Of a stretch of 64,000 bases of DNA, positions 44,970-54,596 are shown piece after piece. The position numbers and the translations under genes are program-made. Source of the stretch: Mesorhizobium sp. CA8. GTDB lineage: Bacteria > Pseudomonadota > Alphaproteobacteria > Rhizobiales > Rhizobiaceae. The stretch spans positions 62,001 to 126,000 of the forward strand of contig NZ_JAIUHG010000003.1 in the NCBI RefSeq assembly GCF_020164955.1. Direction: 5' to 3'. The notes under the pieces are model-generated. The model was not told the origin of the DNA and did no database searches. It worked only from the letters and a program-made list of their open reading frames with translations. Every line of letters starts with the position of its first letter. Position 1 is the stretch's first letter.

Positions 44970-46178
44970 ATGAGGCGGCTGATCAGCGTTGCAAGTCTCT
45001 TGGCTTTGGCCGCTCTCGCCTTGCTGGGCGGCTTCGGCGAGCCGCAGTTCAGCGATGCCGAGAAGAAGACCATCGCGTCGCTGGCGCTGAACACGCTGCC
45101 ATCATTGAAACCCGACACCACGAACCAGTATGCGGACGTACCGGCGGCCGCGGCGCTTGGCTCCACGCTGTTCTTCGATGGCGGCATGAGCCGCGACGGC
45201 ACGGTGTCCTGCTCGACCTGCCACAAGATCGACCGCCAGTTCCAGGACGACCTGCCGCAGGCGGTCGGTGTCGGCCATACCAACCGCCGCACGATGCCGC
45301 TGGCGGGCGTGGCGCGCAATCCCTGGTTCTTCTGGGACGGAAGGCGCGACAGCCTGTGGGCGCAGGCGCTGACGCCGCTTGAAAACCCGCTCGAGCAGGC
45401 CGGCAACCGGGCCGCCTTCGCGCATTATATCAAAAAGCGGTTCGGCGAGCGCTATGAGCGGATCTTCGGACCGCTGCCCGACCTTTCCAGCGTGCCGGCC
45501 AATGCGAGCCCGCTGGGCAGCGACGCCGAAAAGGCGGCGTGGAACGCCATGCCCACCGGCCAGCAAGACGACGTCAACCGCGTCTTCGCCAATATCGGCA
45601 AGGCGATCGCCGCCTTCGAGCGCTCGATCGAGCCTGAGCAGACGCGCTTCGACCGCTTCGCCATCGATCTGGCCACCGGCGCCAAGCCGGAAGGCAATGC
45701 GGCGTTCTCGCCGGAAGAGATCCTCGGACTGAAGCTGTTCATCGGCAAGGCCAATTGCGTGACCTGCCACAATGGCCCGCGCTTCACCGACAACTCCTTC
45801 CACAACACCGGCGTGCCGCCGTTCGACGGCCTGCCGCCGGACCGCGGGCGCGTCGATGCCGTGACGCAGGTCGAGGCCGATCCTTTCAACTGTATCGGCA
45901 AGTTCCGCGACGGCGACGAAAGCGCCTGCCGCGAGCTGCGCTTCATGGTGAAGGACGGTCCGCAAATCATGCGCGCCTACAAGACGCCATCGCTCAGGGG
46001 CGCGGCTTACCGGCCGCCTTACATGCATGCCGGGCAATTCTCGACGCTGGATGAAGTGGTGGCGCATTATTCGAAGGCGCCGCCCAGCGTGGAAGGCGTC
46101 TCGGAAGTGCATCCGCTCGACCTGTCCGAGCGCGAGCGGGCCGCGCTGGTGGCTTTCCTGAAGACGCTGTCTGATTAG
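44970..46178 (+). CDS. Di-haem cytochrome c peroxidase / MauG family protein
   Basis: A 402-residue exported protein with a signal anchor (MRRLISVASLLALAALALLG) and two haem c sites, CSTCH at about 73 and CVTCH at about 264. Between them lies the conserved WFWDGRRDSLWAQA region, and near the end YMHAGQFSTLDEVVAHY, which supplies a haem ligand region. It reduces peroxide or carries out MauG-like oxidation in the periplasm. It follows the FixH-like gene and overlaps the convergent putR by four bases. Confidence 0.9.
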   Translation: MRRLISVASLLALAALALLGGFGEPQFSDAEKKTIASLALNTLPSLKPDTTNQYADVPAAAALGSTLFFDGGMSRDGTVSCSTCHKIDRQFQDDLPQAVGVGHTNRRTMPLAGVARNPWFFWDGRRDSLWAQALTPLENPLEQAGNRAAFAHYIKKRFGERYERIFGPLPDLSSVPANASPLGSDAEKAAWNAMPTGQQDDVNRVFANIGKAIAAFERSIEPEQTRFDRFAIDLATGAKPEGNAAFSPEEILGLKLFIGKANCVTCHNGPRFTDNSFHNTGVPPFDGLPPDRGRVDAVTQVEADPFNCIGKFRDGDESACRELRFMVKDGPQIMRAYKTPSLRGAAYRPPYMHAGQFSTLDEVVAHYSKAPPSVEGVSEVHPLDLSERERAALVAFLKTLSD

Positions 46179-46627
46179 CGGTCCTTCACCGTCTCCATCG
46201 CCACAAAAGTCGACGTCTGGGCGACATGGGGCAGGGCAGAGATGCGCTCGCCGAGCACGCGGCGATAGCCGGCGATGTCGGTGGTGCGGACCTTCAGCAG
46301 ATAATCGAAGCTCGATGCCATCATGTGGCATTGCTCGATCTCCGGCACGCCCTGAACAGCGCGGTTGAAAGCGTCGAGCGCTGCCGAGCGCGTGTCCGAT
46401 AGCTTTACCTGGACGAAGGCGACATGGCCTTCGCCCATGCGCTCGCGGTCGATGACTGCGCGGTAGCCTCTTATGTAGCCGTCCTTCTCCAGCCGCTTCA
46501 CGCGCGCCTGCACCGGCGTCTTCGACAGGCCGACCTTCAACGCCAGTTCAGACATCGAAAGCCGGCCGTCGCGCCCGAGCGCGGACAGGATGTTGCGGTC
46601 AATGCGGTCCAATTGGTCTTCAGTCAT
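46175..46627 (-). CDS. putR: Lrp/AsnC-family regulator of proline use
   Basis: A 150-residue protein with an N-terminal winged helix (MSELALKVGLSKTPVQARVKRLE) and a C-terminal RAM ligand-binding domain. It is divergent from putA with 164 bases between them, the arrangement of the proline-responsive PutR/PutA pair in alphaproteobacteria. PutR activates putA when proline is present. The 4-base overlap with the peroxidase gene is only at the stop. Confidence 0.9.
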   Translation of the reverse strand: MTEDQLDRIDRNILSALGRDGRLSMSELALKVGLSKTPVQARVKRLEKDGYIRGYRAVIDRERMGEGHVAFVQVKLSDTRSAALDAFNRAVQGVPEIEQCHMMASSFDYLLKVRTTDIAGYRRVLGERISALPHVAQTSTFVAMETVKDR

Positions 46628-46665
46628 TTAAATCGCAGTCGAAATGGTGGGATTAGTCCCTATAT

Positions 46666-46685
46666 GATAGATCGATCAGTCTATC
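46666..46685. promoter_or_regulatory. Inverted repeat in the putR-putA intergenic region
   Basis: GATAGA and TCTATC are separated by 8 bases, between the divergent putR and putA genes. The length and symmetry fit an Lrp-family operator, so PutR is the natural candidate. Confidence 0.45.
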
Positions 46686-46791
46686 GTGTCGATTTCTTTG
46701 GACCGACTGGAAATCGCAGCTGTGCTAGCTTGCGCCATTCGGTCCGGCGGCCGCCAGACCGTTCGCTCACGCTCGCTTTCATGGACCCGAC

Positions 46792-49700
46792 ATGCCGCTC
46801 GACGCCCTCCGCCAGCAGATCCGCGCCAATTATTTGCCCGACGAAGACGAGGCGGTAAAGCGCCTGTCAGCGACGGCGGGACTTTCGGCGCAGGAGCGCA
46901 AGGCGATCTCGGCGCGCGCTGCCGATCTGGTGCGGGCGGTGCGCGGCTCGACCGATCCCAGGCTGATGGAGGTCTTCCTCTCAGCCTACGGCTTGTCGAC
47001 CAAGGAAGGCGTGGCGCTGATGTGTCTCGCCGAAGCGCTGCTGCGCGTGCCCGATGCCGAGACGATGGACGATCTCATCGCCGACAAGATCGCGCCTCAT
47101 GACTGGTCGGCGCATTCGGGTGGTTCGAGCTCGATCTTCGTCAACGCATCGACCTGGGCGCTGATGCTGACCGGCCGCGTGCTCGAGGAAGGCGAGGGCG
47201 GCATCGAGGGCACGCTGCGCGCCATGGTGCGCAGGCTTGGCGAGCCGGTGATCCGCAAGGCGGTCGCCGCTGCGATGCGGGAGATGGGCGAGCAATTCGT
47301 GCTTGGCCGCACCATCGCCGAGGCCGTCAAACGCGGCCGGCCGATGACGCAGAAGGGCTATCTCTATTCCTTCGACATGCTGGGCGAAGCGGCCCGCACC
47401 GAGGCCGACGCGCTGCGTTACCACCGCGCCTATGCTGATGCGATCTCCTCGCTCGATGCGGGGTCGAACGGTCCCGACATCCGTTACAATCACGGCATCT
47501 CCGTCAAGCTCTCGGCGCTGCATCCACGCTACGAGGCGGCGCAGCGCGAGACCATGCTGCCGGTGATGGCCGAACGGCTTCTGTCGCTGGCGCTTGCCGC
47601 CCGGCATTCGCGCATGGGCCTCAACATCGACGCGGAGGAGGCGGACCGCCTCGACCTGTCGCTCGACGTCATCGAACGCGTGCTGGCCGAGCCGGAACTT
47701 GCCGGCTGGGACGGTTTTGGCGTCGTTGTCCAGGCCTATGGCCCGCGCGCGGCCTTCGTCATCGACTGGCTCTATGCGCTCGCCAGGAAACATGACCGCC
47801 GGATCATGGTGCGGCTGGTGAAGGGCGCCTATTGGGACACGGAGATCAAGCGGGCGCAGACGCTTGGCTTGTCCGGTTATCCCGTCTTCACCCGCAAGAC
47901 CAACACCGACGTTTCGTATCTGGCCTGCGCGAAAAAGCTTTTGTCGATGACCGACCGGATCTATCCGCAGTTCGCCACGCATAACGCGCACACGGTTGCC
48001 GCCATCCTGTCGATGGCGACGGACCGCGACAGCTTCGAGTTCCAGCGCCTTCACGGCATGGGCGAGGCGCTGCACGAGACCGTGCGGCAGGCCGAAGGCA
48101 CGCGCTGCCGCATCTATGCGCCGGTCGGCGCGCATTCCGACCTGCTTGCCTATCTGGTGCGCCGTCTGCTGGAAAACGGCGCCAACTCCTCCTTCGTCCA
48201 CCAGTTGACCGATGAGGAAGTCGAGCCCGAGGAGATCGCGCGCGATCCGCTCGCGGTTGTCGAGACGCAGGGGCCTGCCGCCAATCCGGCGATCGCGAGC
48301 CCGGCCGCGATCTTCGGCGCCGGCCGGCGCAATTCCAAAGGCTTCGACATCACCGATCCGGTGACGCTCGCGGCTATCGACAAGGCGAGGGCAGAGTTCG
48401 CCGGTACGGATCGCTGGCACGCCAAGCCAGTGACGCGCGCCGCCGGCTACGGCAAACCGCGGCAGATCGTCAATCCGGCAAAGCCCGACGAGATCGTCGG
48501 CACCGTGCATGAGGCGGCGGCCAAGCAAGTGGCGACCGCGGTGCGCATCGCTGTCGACGCGCAACCCGCCTGGGCGAAGCGTCCGGTTGCCGAGCGCGCC
48601 GCTATCCTCAATCGCGCCGCCGACCTCTACGAGGCGAATGCGGTCGAGTTCTTCGCTCTCGCCACCCGCGAGGCCGGCAAATCGCTGGCCGACGGCGTCG
48701 CCGAAGTGCGCGAGGCGGTCGACTTCCTGCGCTACTACGCGGCCGAGGCGGCCAACGCCGAAGCGGGCACGCAAGCGCGCGGCGCAATCGTTTGTATCTC
48801 GCCGTGGAATTTCCCGCTGGCGATCTTCACCGGCCAGATCGCGGCGGCTTTGGTCACCGGCAATTCGGTGATCGCCAAGCCGGCCGAGCAGACGCCGCTG
48901 ATCGCTTTCCGCGCCGTGGAAATGCTGCGCGAGGCTGGCGTGCCGGAGGATGTCATCCAGCTTTTGCCGGGCGATGGCGCCTCGGTCGGCGCGCCGCTGA
49001 CGGCCGACCCGCGCATTGCCGGCGTCTGTTTCACCGGCTCGACCGAGGTCGCCAAGCTGATCGAGAAGCAACTGGCGGAAACGGCCGCGCCCGACGCCAT
49101 GCTGATCGCCGAAACCGGCGGCTTGAATGCGATGATCATCGATTCCACCGCACTGCCGGAACAGGCGGTGCGCGACATCCTCGCCTCGGCCTTCCAGAGC
49201 GCCGGCCAGCGCTGCTCGGCATTGCGCGTTCTCTACGTGCAGAAGGACGTCGAGAAGAAGATGCTGGAAATGCTGAAGGGCGCGATGGAAGCGCTCAATG
49301 TCGGCAATCCCTGGGCCATCTCGACCGATGTCGGCCCGGTCATCGACGACGAGGCGCAGGCGTCGATCAGTGAGTATTGCAAGAAGAAGGGGCTGGAAGG
49401 CAGGCTGATAGCGAAATTGGAAGCGCCGGCAACCGGCCGTTTCGTGGCGCCGCATGTCTTCCGCGTCAAAGGCATAGAGGAAATGGAGCGCGAGGTGTTC
49501 GGCCCGGTGCTGCATGTCGCGACCTTCGACGCCGACGAGATCGACGCGGTGATCGCCGCCATCAACCGCAAGGGCTACGGGCTGACCTTCGGGCTGCACA
49601 CGCGCATCGAAGGCCGCGTCCAGCATTTCGTCGACGGCATCCATGCCGGCAACATCTATGTCAACCGCAACCAGATCGGCGCCGTCGTAGGCTCGCAACC

Positions 49701-50400
49701 CTTCGGCGGCGAGGGGCTTTCGGGCACCGGCCCGAAGGCCGGCGGGCCGCATTATCTGCGCCGGTTCCGCAAAGGGCCTGAGGCCGGCACCGAGCTTGGC
49801 GAGGGCCACAAGGTGAGCGCGACCGAGCTTGCCGACAATCTGCCGGATCCCACGCTCGGCGGCTGGTCGACGCGGCCGGATCGCGTGGCGATCCTGAGGA
49901 AGCATCTGCGCGGCAAAGGGGCGGCGGCGATCGCCGCAGCCGCCAGCCTCGATTTCGGCCAGGTCGACCTGCCCGGGCCGACCGGCGAGGCCAACACGCT
50001 GTCGCTGGCACCGCGTGGCCGAGTGTTGTGCCTGGGCCCGGATGCCGAGACGCTGCTTGCCCAGACGATCCAGGCGCTTGCGGCCGGCAATGCGGTGCTT
50101 GCGGTGGCGCCGGGCGCGCCGGCTGCGCTGTCGGCGTTGACCGGCAAGGGCCTGCCGCTGGCGGCGATCGACGGTCGGCCCGATCCGGTCGAGGCGCGTT
50201 CGCTGCGGGTCGATGTCGTCGCCTTCTCCGGCACGCCGGAGGCGGCGCGCATCGTGCGCAAGGTGATTGCCGAGCGCTCCGGGCCGATCGTGCCGCTGGT
50301 CAGCGAGGTGCTCAATCCGGTGGCCTACGCCCATGAACGCGCGGTCTGCGTCGACACCACGGCGGCGGGCGGGAACGCCAGCCTGCTGGCGGCAGCATAG
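46792..50400 (+). CDS. putA: Bifunctional proline dehydrogenase / glutamate-semialdehyde dehydrogenase
   Basis: A 1202-residue protein. The FAD-linked proline dehydrogenase barrel spans about 150-480 (KLSALHPRYEAAQ, VRLVKGAYWDTEIKRAQ, FATHNAHTVA). The NAD-linked dehydrogenase spans about 550-1010, with catalytic glutamate in LIAETGGLNAMI and cysteine in SAGQRCSALRVL. Proline is oxidised to glutamate with substrate channelling. There is no N-terminal ribbon-helix-helix domain, consistent with separate control by PutR. The last 180 residues are a variable C-terminal domain of the longer PutA class. Confidence 0.95.
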   Translation: MPLDALRQQIRANYLPDEDEAVKRLSATAGLSAQERKAISARAADLVRAVRGSTDPRLMEVFLSAYGLSTKEGVALMCLAEALLRVPDAETMDDLIADKIAPHDWSAHSGGSSSIFVNASTWALMLTGRVLEEGEGGIEGTLRAMVRRLGEPVIRKAVAAAMREMGEQFVLGRTIAEAVKRGRPMTQKGYLYSFDMLGEAARTEADALRYHRAYADAISSLDAGSNGPDIRYNHGISVKLSALHPRYEAAQRETMLPVMAERLLSLALAARHSRMGLNIDAEEADRLDLSLDVIERVLAEPELAGWDGFGVVVQAYGPRAAFVIDWLYALARKHDRRIMVRLVKGAYWDTEIKRAQTLGLSGYPVFTRKTNTDVSYLACAKKLLSMTDRIYPQFATHNAHTVAAILSMATDRDSFEFQRLHGMGEALHETVRQAEGTRCRIYAPVGAHSDLLAYLVRRLLENGANSSFVHQLTDEEVEPEEIARDPLAVVETQGPAANPAIASPAAIFGAGRRNSKGFDITDPVTLAAIDKARAEFAGTDRWHAKPVTRAAGYGKPRQIVNPAKPDEIVGTVHEAAAKQVATAVRIAVDAQPAWAKRPVAERAAILNRAADLYEANAVEFFALATREAGKSLADGVAEVREAVDFLRYYAAEAANAEAGTQARGAIVCISPWNFPLAIFTGQIAAALVTGNSVIAKPAEQTPLIAFRAVEMLREAGVPEDVIQLLPGDGASVGAPLTADPRIAGVCFTGSTEVAKLIEKQLAETAAPDAMLIAETGGLNAMIIDSTALPEQAVRDILASAFQSAGQRCSALRVLYVQKDVEKKMLEMLKGAMEALNVGNPWAISTDVGPVIDDEAQASISEYCKKKGLEGRLIAKLEAPATGRFVAPHVFRVKGIEEMEREVFGPVLHVATFDADEIDAVIAAINRKGYGLTFGLHTRIEGRVQHFVDGIHAGNIYVNRNQIGAVVGSQPFGGEGLSGTGPKAGGPHYLRRFRKGPEAGTELGEGHKVSATELADNLPDPTLGGWSTRPDRVAILRKHLRGKGAAAIAAAASLDFGQVDLPGPTGEANTLSLAPRGRVLCLGPDAETLLAQTIQALAAGNAVLAVAPGAPAALSALTGKGLPLAAIDGRPDPVEARSLRVDVVAFSGTPEAARIVRKVIAERSGPIVPLVSEVLNPVAYAHERAVCVDTTAAGGNASLLAAA

Positions 50401-50436
50401 TCAGCTCGAGACGAGCTCTTTTGGCGGAGGCGCGTT

Positions 50437-50751
50437 TCAGGCGCCTTCGACGACCGAGAATCCTTCGAACTGCGGGTGGCCCAGATAGTGCACCTTCGAG
50501 CCGCCGGCGTTGCGATGGGCGGCGCGGAAGTTCTCCGATTTCGTCCAGGCGACGAAATCCTCCTGGCTTGCCCAGACGGTGTGCGAGGCAAACAGTGTAT
50601 AGCCCTCGGTCTCGTTGACCGGACCGCGCAGCAGGTGGAATTCCCTGAAACCCTGCATTCCGGAGAGGCTTGAATCGCGGTTCTTCCAGACGTCCTCAAA
50701 GCCTTCCTCGGAGCCGTTCTGGACCTTGAAGCGGTTCATGGCGATGTACAT
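50437..50751 (-). CDS. IsdG-type haem-degrading monooxygenase
   Basis: A 104-residue ABM-fold protein. MNRFKVQNGSEEGFEDVWKNRDS and the FHLLRG segment match the small haem oxygenases IsdG/HmuQ-HmuD of rhizobia; HRNAGG carries the likely haem-ligand histidine. It would open the porphyrin ring of imported haem and free iron. It lies 42 bases after the tonB gene, on the same strand, as the last gene of the receptor unit. AGGAAA precedes ATG 50751. Confidence 0.85.
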   Translation of the reverse strand: MYIAMNRFKVQNGSEEGFEDVWKNRDSSLSGMQGFREFHLLRGPVNETEGYTLFASHTVWASQEDFVAWTKSENFRAAHRNAGGSKVHYLGHPQFEGFSVVEGA

Positions 50752-50793
50752 TGGTTTCCTTTCGAATGGACGAATTCTTAGGATGGGAAGGTT

Positions 50794-51756
50794 CTAAAAA
50801 GGGCCGATCCGCGCCTTGAACACCCAACTCGATTTTCCGGTCTCGGGTGGAATGGGAGGGAACGGTGCCTGCTTGCGCACCAGCGTCAAAGCGAACTGAT
50901 CGAGCTCGGCGGACCCTGAACTTTCAGCGAGCTGCAGGTCGCTGACGCTGCCATCGGCCGCGACGACGAAAACCACCCTGGCATTGTTGCGAGCCTTGGC
51001 CTGGATCGATTTCGAAACGCGACGGTTGGCGCGGGCCAGCTTCTTCTGGATTTCACCACTGTAGCGGGATTCCAGCGCATTGCCGGCGGCCTGTTTCTTG
51101 CCCTTGCTGGCGATGACCGGCGCATCGCGCATATCGCCATCCGCCGTGCCGCGCGGTTCAACGGTTTCGCTTGGCCCCGCCGATCCGGCTGGTGCGCTCG
51201 ATGTCGCGCTCGGAACCGGCGATTGCTCAGGCTCGGCAGGGGACGCTTGTGTGCTATGCGGCTCGATCGCGGGCGTCGGCTTGCCGTCCGTGGGGACGCT
51301 CTGATCATCCTGGCGCGGTGCGGCGGCCGCCAGGATATCCGGCGTAGAGGCCTGCTCCTTGACGGCTTCCGGCGGAGGCTGGCGCGCCACTTGCTCACTT
51401 ACCGGCTGCGGCGCCTCGGCCGGCGGAACGGGCTGGACAGACTGGCGTTTTGCCGGTTGCGGATCCGGCACCAGGGTAACATCCACCGCGCCGGACGCCT
51501 GGTCGTCCAAGGCGCTGCCGATGACGTTGGTGCCGGACTGGTCGGCGCCCTCGGCCCTGATCGCGTCCGCAGGATCGAATGTCCCCGCGGGTGCGATCAG
51601 AAACGCTGCTGCGGCGGCGCCATGGAGCAGGCCGGAGGCGATGATCGCCACCATCCATCTGCGGTCTCCCGCGGATTGCCGCATCTGCATAAGCGGCTCG
51701 GCCGGCTTGATAGCCGGTTCGCTGCCTGCATCGCAAGGGTGATTGATGTCCTGCAT
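50794..51756 (-). CDS. tonB: TonB family energy transducer
   Basis: A 320-residue protein: a short cytoplasmic start, one membrane helix at about 35-55, a long stretch rich in proline, alanine and glutamine, and a C-terminal TonB domain from about 225 (RANRRVSKSIQAKARNNARVVFVVAADG, then QAPFPPIPPETG). It couples the inner-membrane proton gradient to the haem receptor encoded just upstream. ATG 51756 is chosen because the longer frame begins in sequence without a Shine-Dalgarno motif. No exbB or exbD gene is nearby. Confidence 0.88.
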   Translation of the reverse strand: MQDINHPCDAGSEPAIKPAEPLMQMRQSAGDRRWMVAIIASGLLHGAAAAAFLIAPAGTFDPADAIRAEGADQSGTNVIGSALDDQASGAVDVTLVPDPQPAKRQSVQPVPPAEAPQPVSEQVARQPPPEAVKEQASTPDILAAAAPRQDDQSVPTDGKPTPAIEPHSTQASPAEPEQSPVPSATSSAPAGSAGPSETVEPRGTADGDMRDAPVIASKGKKQAAGNALESRYSGEIQKKLARANRRVSKSIQAKARNNARVVFVVAADGSVSDLQLAESSGSAELDQFALTLVRKQAPFPPIPPETGKSSWVFKARIGPF

Positions 51757-51947
51757 GTGTCGCGCCGAGACCTGCCGCACGCGACAAGGAATTGTCAAAT
51801 CAAGATCGGTTGCCGCCCATGGCGGTGGACCGGAGGCGGGCCACGCCACGGCGCCATGCGGAATGGCCGGATGTAATCCGCCGAAAGCGATGGCGGTCTT
51901 GGTCGAGGTCTTGAGCGCGCATGCAGGCCGCCGGCTCGACCCCGGGC

Positions 51948-54143
51948 TCAGCCTCCAAAGCGCATGGTTGCCGCGACCTTCAGCGTGACGCCGGGCTCAT
52001 AGAGGACGGCTGTCGTGCTTCCGTTGAGCGGGTTGGTGTATTTGACGTCGAACAGATTATCGGCGCGGAAGTCGAGCTTGAGATCGTCCGTCGCTTGGTA
52101 GCTGGCGAAGGCGTTGACCAGCGTGAAGTCCTTGGCCACCGGATTGCCCTTGGGCTTCCCGTTGTACTGCACTTCGCCGCCGACTGTCAGCTTGTCCTCG
52201 AGGAAGCGCAGGCCGAGCTGGGCCGTCACCTGGGAAGACGGGATGGTCGCGAGGTCGCCGCGCTCGCCCTCATAGGAGATGGTGTGGCCGTTGATGATGG
52301 AGGCCGAGAGACCGGCATAACCCCAACCGGCGTCGTAGACGCTTTCCAGCTCGAAGCCGTCGATCTTGGCCTTGGCGAAGTTCTGGTACTGGAAGCAGAT
52401 CGGAATGCCCGGGCCGAACGGGCAGCCGCTGGTCGGATCGAAGGGCGAGAGCGTCACTCCGTCGATGTAGTCGTCGACATTGTTGTGGAAGTAGGCTGCC
52501 TTGAGCCGCAGCGCGTCGCCGCCCTCGATGATGTCATTCTGCTGGTAGTTGGCGCCGAACTCGACGGTCTTGCCGGTCTCGGGCTTCAGGTTCGGGTTGG
52601 GCAGGAACGGGAAGCTGACGCCGGCCGGATGGTTGCCGCTGATCAGCGTCTCGGTCAGCGAGGGCGAGCGGTAACCTTCCGCATAGGTCCCGTAGAACTG
52701 CAGGCCTGGCAGGCCGGCGCTTTCGAAGGGCGAGACGCCGACCGTAATGCGCGGCGATACCCGGTCGCCGGAGGTCTCATTCGTATCGTCCTTCAGGCTG
52801 TAATTGTCGTAGCGCAGGCCGCCAATGACCTCCAGCCATTCCCAGGTCAGCTTGTCCTGGATGTAGGCGCCGGACACGTTGCGCTTCCCGCCAGGCGTAT
52901 AGAAGCTGTCGCCGCCAGCTGTGCCGCCGGTATCGACGTCGTCGCCGACCCAGTCACCGCCATAGGTCAGTTCGTGGGCGACGCCCGCCGTCTCGAAGCG
53001 CGACGTGTTCCAGATGTCGATGCCGGTGGTGCCGACATCGAAGGTGGACAGCGAGCCGGCCGGCAGCAGCACAGGCAGGCCGGTGACCGGATCGAAGCGA
53101 TTTTGGACCGTAAGCGTCGTCAGGTCGAGAAGGGTCTTGTTGTAGGAGGCGTTGATGTGGAGGTCGAGCCAGCTCCTGGCATCGTCGGTGATGTTGTAGC
53201 GGGCGGTAAAGGTGTTCGACTTCAGATCGACATCGTTGGCCGGCACGCCGCTGCTGGTCTCGGTCCAGCCGTCCTTCGAGCCGACCCAACCTAATTTCAA
53301 TTCGCTGTTCTCGGTCGGGCGTATGGTGGTCTTGAGCAGTCCGCTCAGCACGTCGAAACCGGTGCCGGCCACGGTGTCGCCGCCGCCGTTCTTGTAGTCG
53401 CCGTAGTCGCGGTAGACGATGTTGCCGAGAACGTCCCAGTTCTCGTCGATCCGGTAGGCGCCGGTGGCGCTGGTGGTCCACCCCTCGCCGTTGCTTTCAT
53501 AGCGTCCGGTCAGCGTGCCGGCCCATGTCTCCTCCGGCTTGAGGAAATCCGCCGCGTCCTTGGTGTCGAAGAAGACGACGCCGCCGATGGCGCCGGAGCC
53601 GTAGGTGTTGGCAACCGGGCCGCGGATGACGTCGACGGACTTGATGAGCTCAGGATCGACATAGAAGGTCGACTGCGTGCCGTGGTCCGAGCGCTGGAAG
53701 TCCTGCCTTGCGCCGTCGACAATCACCGCAACGCGGCCGAAATCCTGCAGGCCGCGGATGTTGATGCTCGAAGACACACGCCGCGCGTCGGCCTGGACGG
53801 TGACGCCCGGCACGCCGAGCAGCATCTCGTTCGGCGTCGTCGCCATGCGGCGGTCGAGCTGCTCCTGGTCGACATGGCTGGCGGAAGCCAGCGACTGGAT
53901 CGCGGTTTCGCCGGTGCGGCTGATGACGAGGATCTTGTCGAGCAGCGTCCCTTCGGCCGCGGCGCTCTCGGCCTGCTGCTGGTTGACCGGCTGCACGGCT
54001 TGCTGGGCTTGCGCGGCGGGCACGCTGAGTGCGATCGCCGCCGCTCCGGCCATCAATGCGGCGATTGCCTTTGCAATCGATCGGAAGCCCGGCCCCGCGC
54101 TATTGCCCGCAGGGCCCGTCCGTTCCCAAGTCGCCAACCCCAT
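51948..54143 (-). CDS. hmuR: TonB-dependent haem/haemoglobin receptor
   Basis: A 731-residue outer-membrane protein with a signal peptide (about residues 1-46, cleaved after AQA), a TonB box region near LDKILVISRTGE, a plug domain (NEMLLGVPGVTVQADARRVSSSINIRGLQDFGRVAVIVDG) and a 22-strand barrel ending in LKVAATMRFGG with terminal glycine. Receptors of this type bind haem or haemoglobin. It is the first gene of the unit hmuR-tonB-haem oxygenase, and it is divergent from hemP with an iron-responsive box between. ATG 54143 is preferred to a TTG two codons upstream. Confidence 0.9.
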   Translation of the reverse strand: MGLATWERTGPAGNSAGPGFRSIAKAIAALMAGAAAIALSVPAAQAQQAVQPVNQQQAESAAAEGTLLDKILVISRTGETAIQSLASASHVDQEQLDRRMATTPNEMLLGVPGVTVQADARRVSSSINIRGLQDFGRVAVIVDGARQDFQRSDHGTQSTFYVDPELIKSVDVIRGPVANTYGSGAIGGVVFFDTKDAADFLKPEETWAGTLTGRYESNGEGWTTSATGAYRIDENWDVLGNIVYRDYGDYKNGGGDTVAGTGFDVLSGLLKTTIRPTENSELKLGWVGSKDGWTETSSGVPANDVDLKSNTFTARYNITDDARSWLDLHINASYNKTLLDLTTLTVQNRFDPVTGLPVLLPAGSLSTFDVGTTGIDIWNTSRFETAGVAHELTYGGDWVGDDVDTGGTAGGDSFYTPGGKRNVSGAYIQDKLTWEWLEVIGGLRYDNYSLKDDTNETSGDRVSPRITVGVSPFESAGLPGLQFYGTYAEGYRSPSLTETLISGNHPAGVSFPFLPNPNLKPETGKTVEFGANYQQNDIIEGGDALRLKAAYFHNNVDDYIDGVTLSPFDPTSGCPFGPGIPICFQYQNFAKAKIDGFELESVYDAGWGYAGLSASIINGHTISYEGERGDLATIPSSQVTAQLGLRFLEDKLTVGGEVQYNGKPKGNPVAKDFTLVNAFASYQATDDLKLDFRADNLFDVKYTNPLNGSTTAVLYEPGVTLKVAATMRFGG

Positions 54144-54262
54144 GCCCAACTCCAGATTTCAGGCTCGTAGCTGGCTGGCCAGTGGCTCGCTCGCATTTTT
54201 GATCATATCCGGCGTCTTAAATGTTGACTCATTTACTCCGGTAATGCACTGACTAGTAAACA

Positions 54263-54277
54263 TGACTATTCGAGTCA
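54263..54277. promoter_or_regulatory. Iron-responsive operator (RirA-type IRO)
   Basis: TGA-N9-TCA (TGACTATTCGAGTCA) lies 78 bases before hemP and 120 bases before hmuR. RirA, encoded at 58798-59259, recognises this motif, so both divergent haem-uptake units should be repressed when iron is plentiful. Confidence 0.7.
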
Positions 54278-54340
54278 AGAATTTAATCCGCATTTTATGA
54301 GGCTGCGGCCAAGGTGGCCGGCAGAGGAAGGACCGACCCG

Positions 54341-54547
54341 ATGAACACGCACAATCCCCACGATTTCCGCTATCGCGTCCGCCGTCCGGATGACACGCAG
54401 ATGCGTTACGAACGCGTGCCGTTGGCGGTGAGGACGCTCTCCAGCAACACGCTGTTCCAGGGCGAGCACGAGATCGGCATCGAGCATCATGGCGCGCTCT
54501 ACCGCCTAAAGATCACCCGCCAGGGCAAGCTGATCCTCAACAAGTGA
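54341..54547 (+). CDS. hemP: Hemin uptake protein HemP/HmuP
   Basis: A 68-residue basic protein with the HemP pattern [30 protein letters not shown] in its C-terminal half. In rhizobia the homologue HmuP helps activate transcription of the haem receptor gene. GAGGAAGGA gives a strong ribosome site before ATG 54341. First gene of the plus-strand haem operon. Confidence 0.92.
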   Translation: MNTHNPHDFRYRVRRPDDTQMRYERVPLAVRTLSSNTLFQGEHEIGIEHHGALYRLKITRQGKLILNK

Positions 54548-54596
54548 GGACCGGCGGGCGCTAGACAAGCAGACATCAGGCATACAGGTGGACGAA

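Noticed and set aside
46981..50334. A 1117-codon open frame antisense to putA
   Set aside because: PutA on the plus strand has complete domains; the antisense frame is a shadow caused by high GC and codon bias, and its translation is low-complexity.
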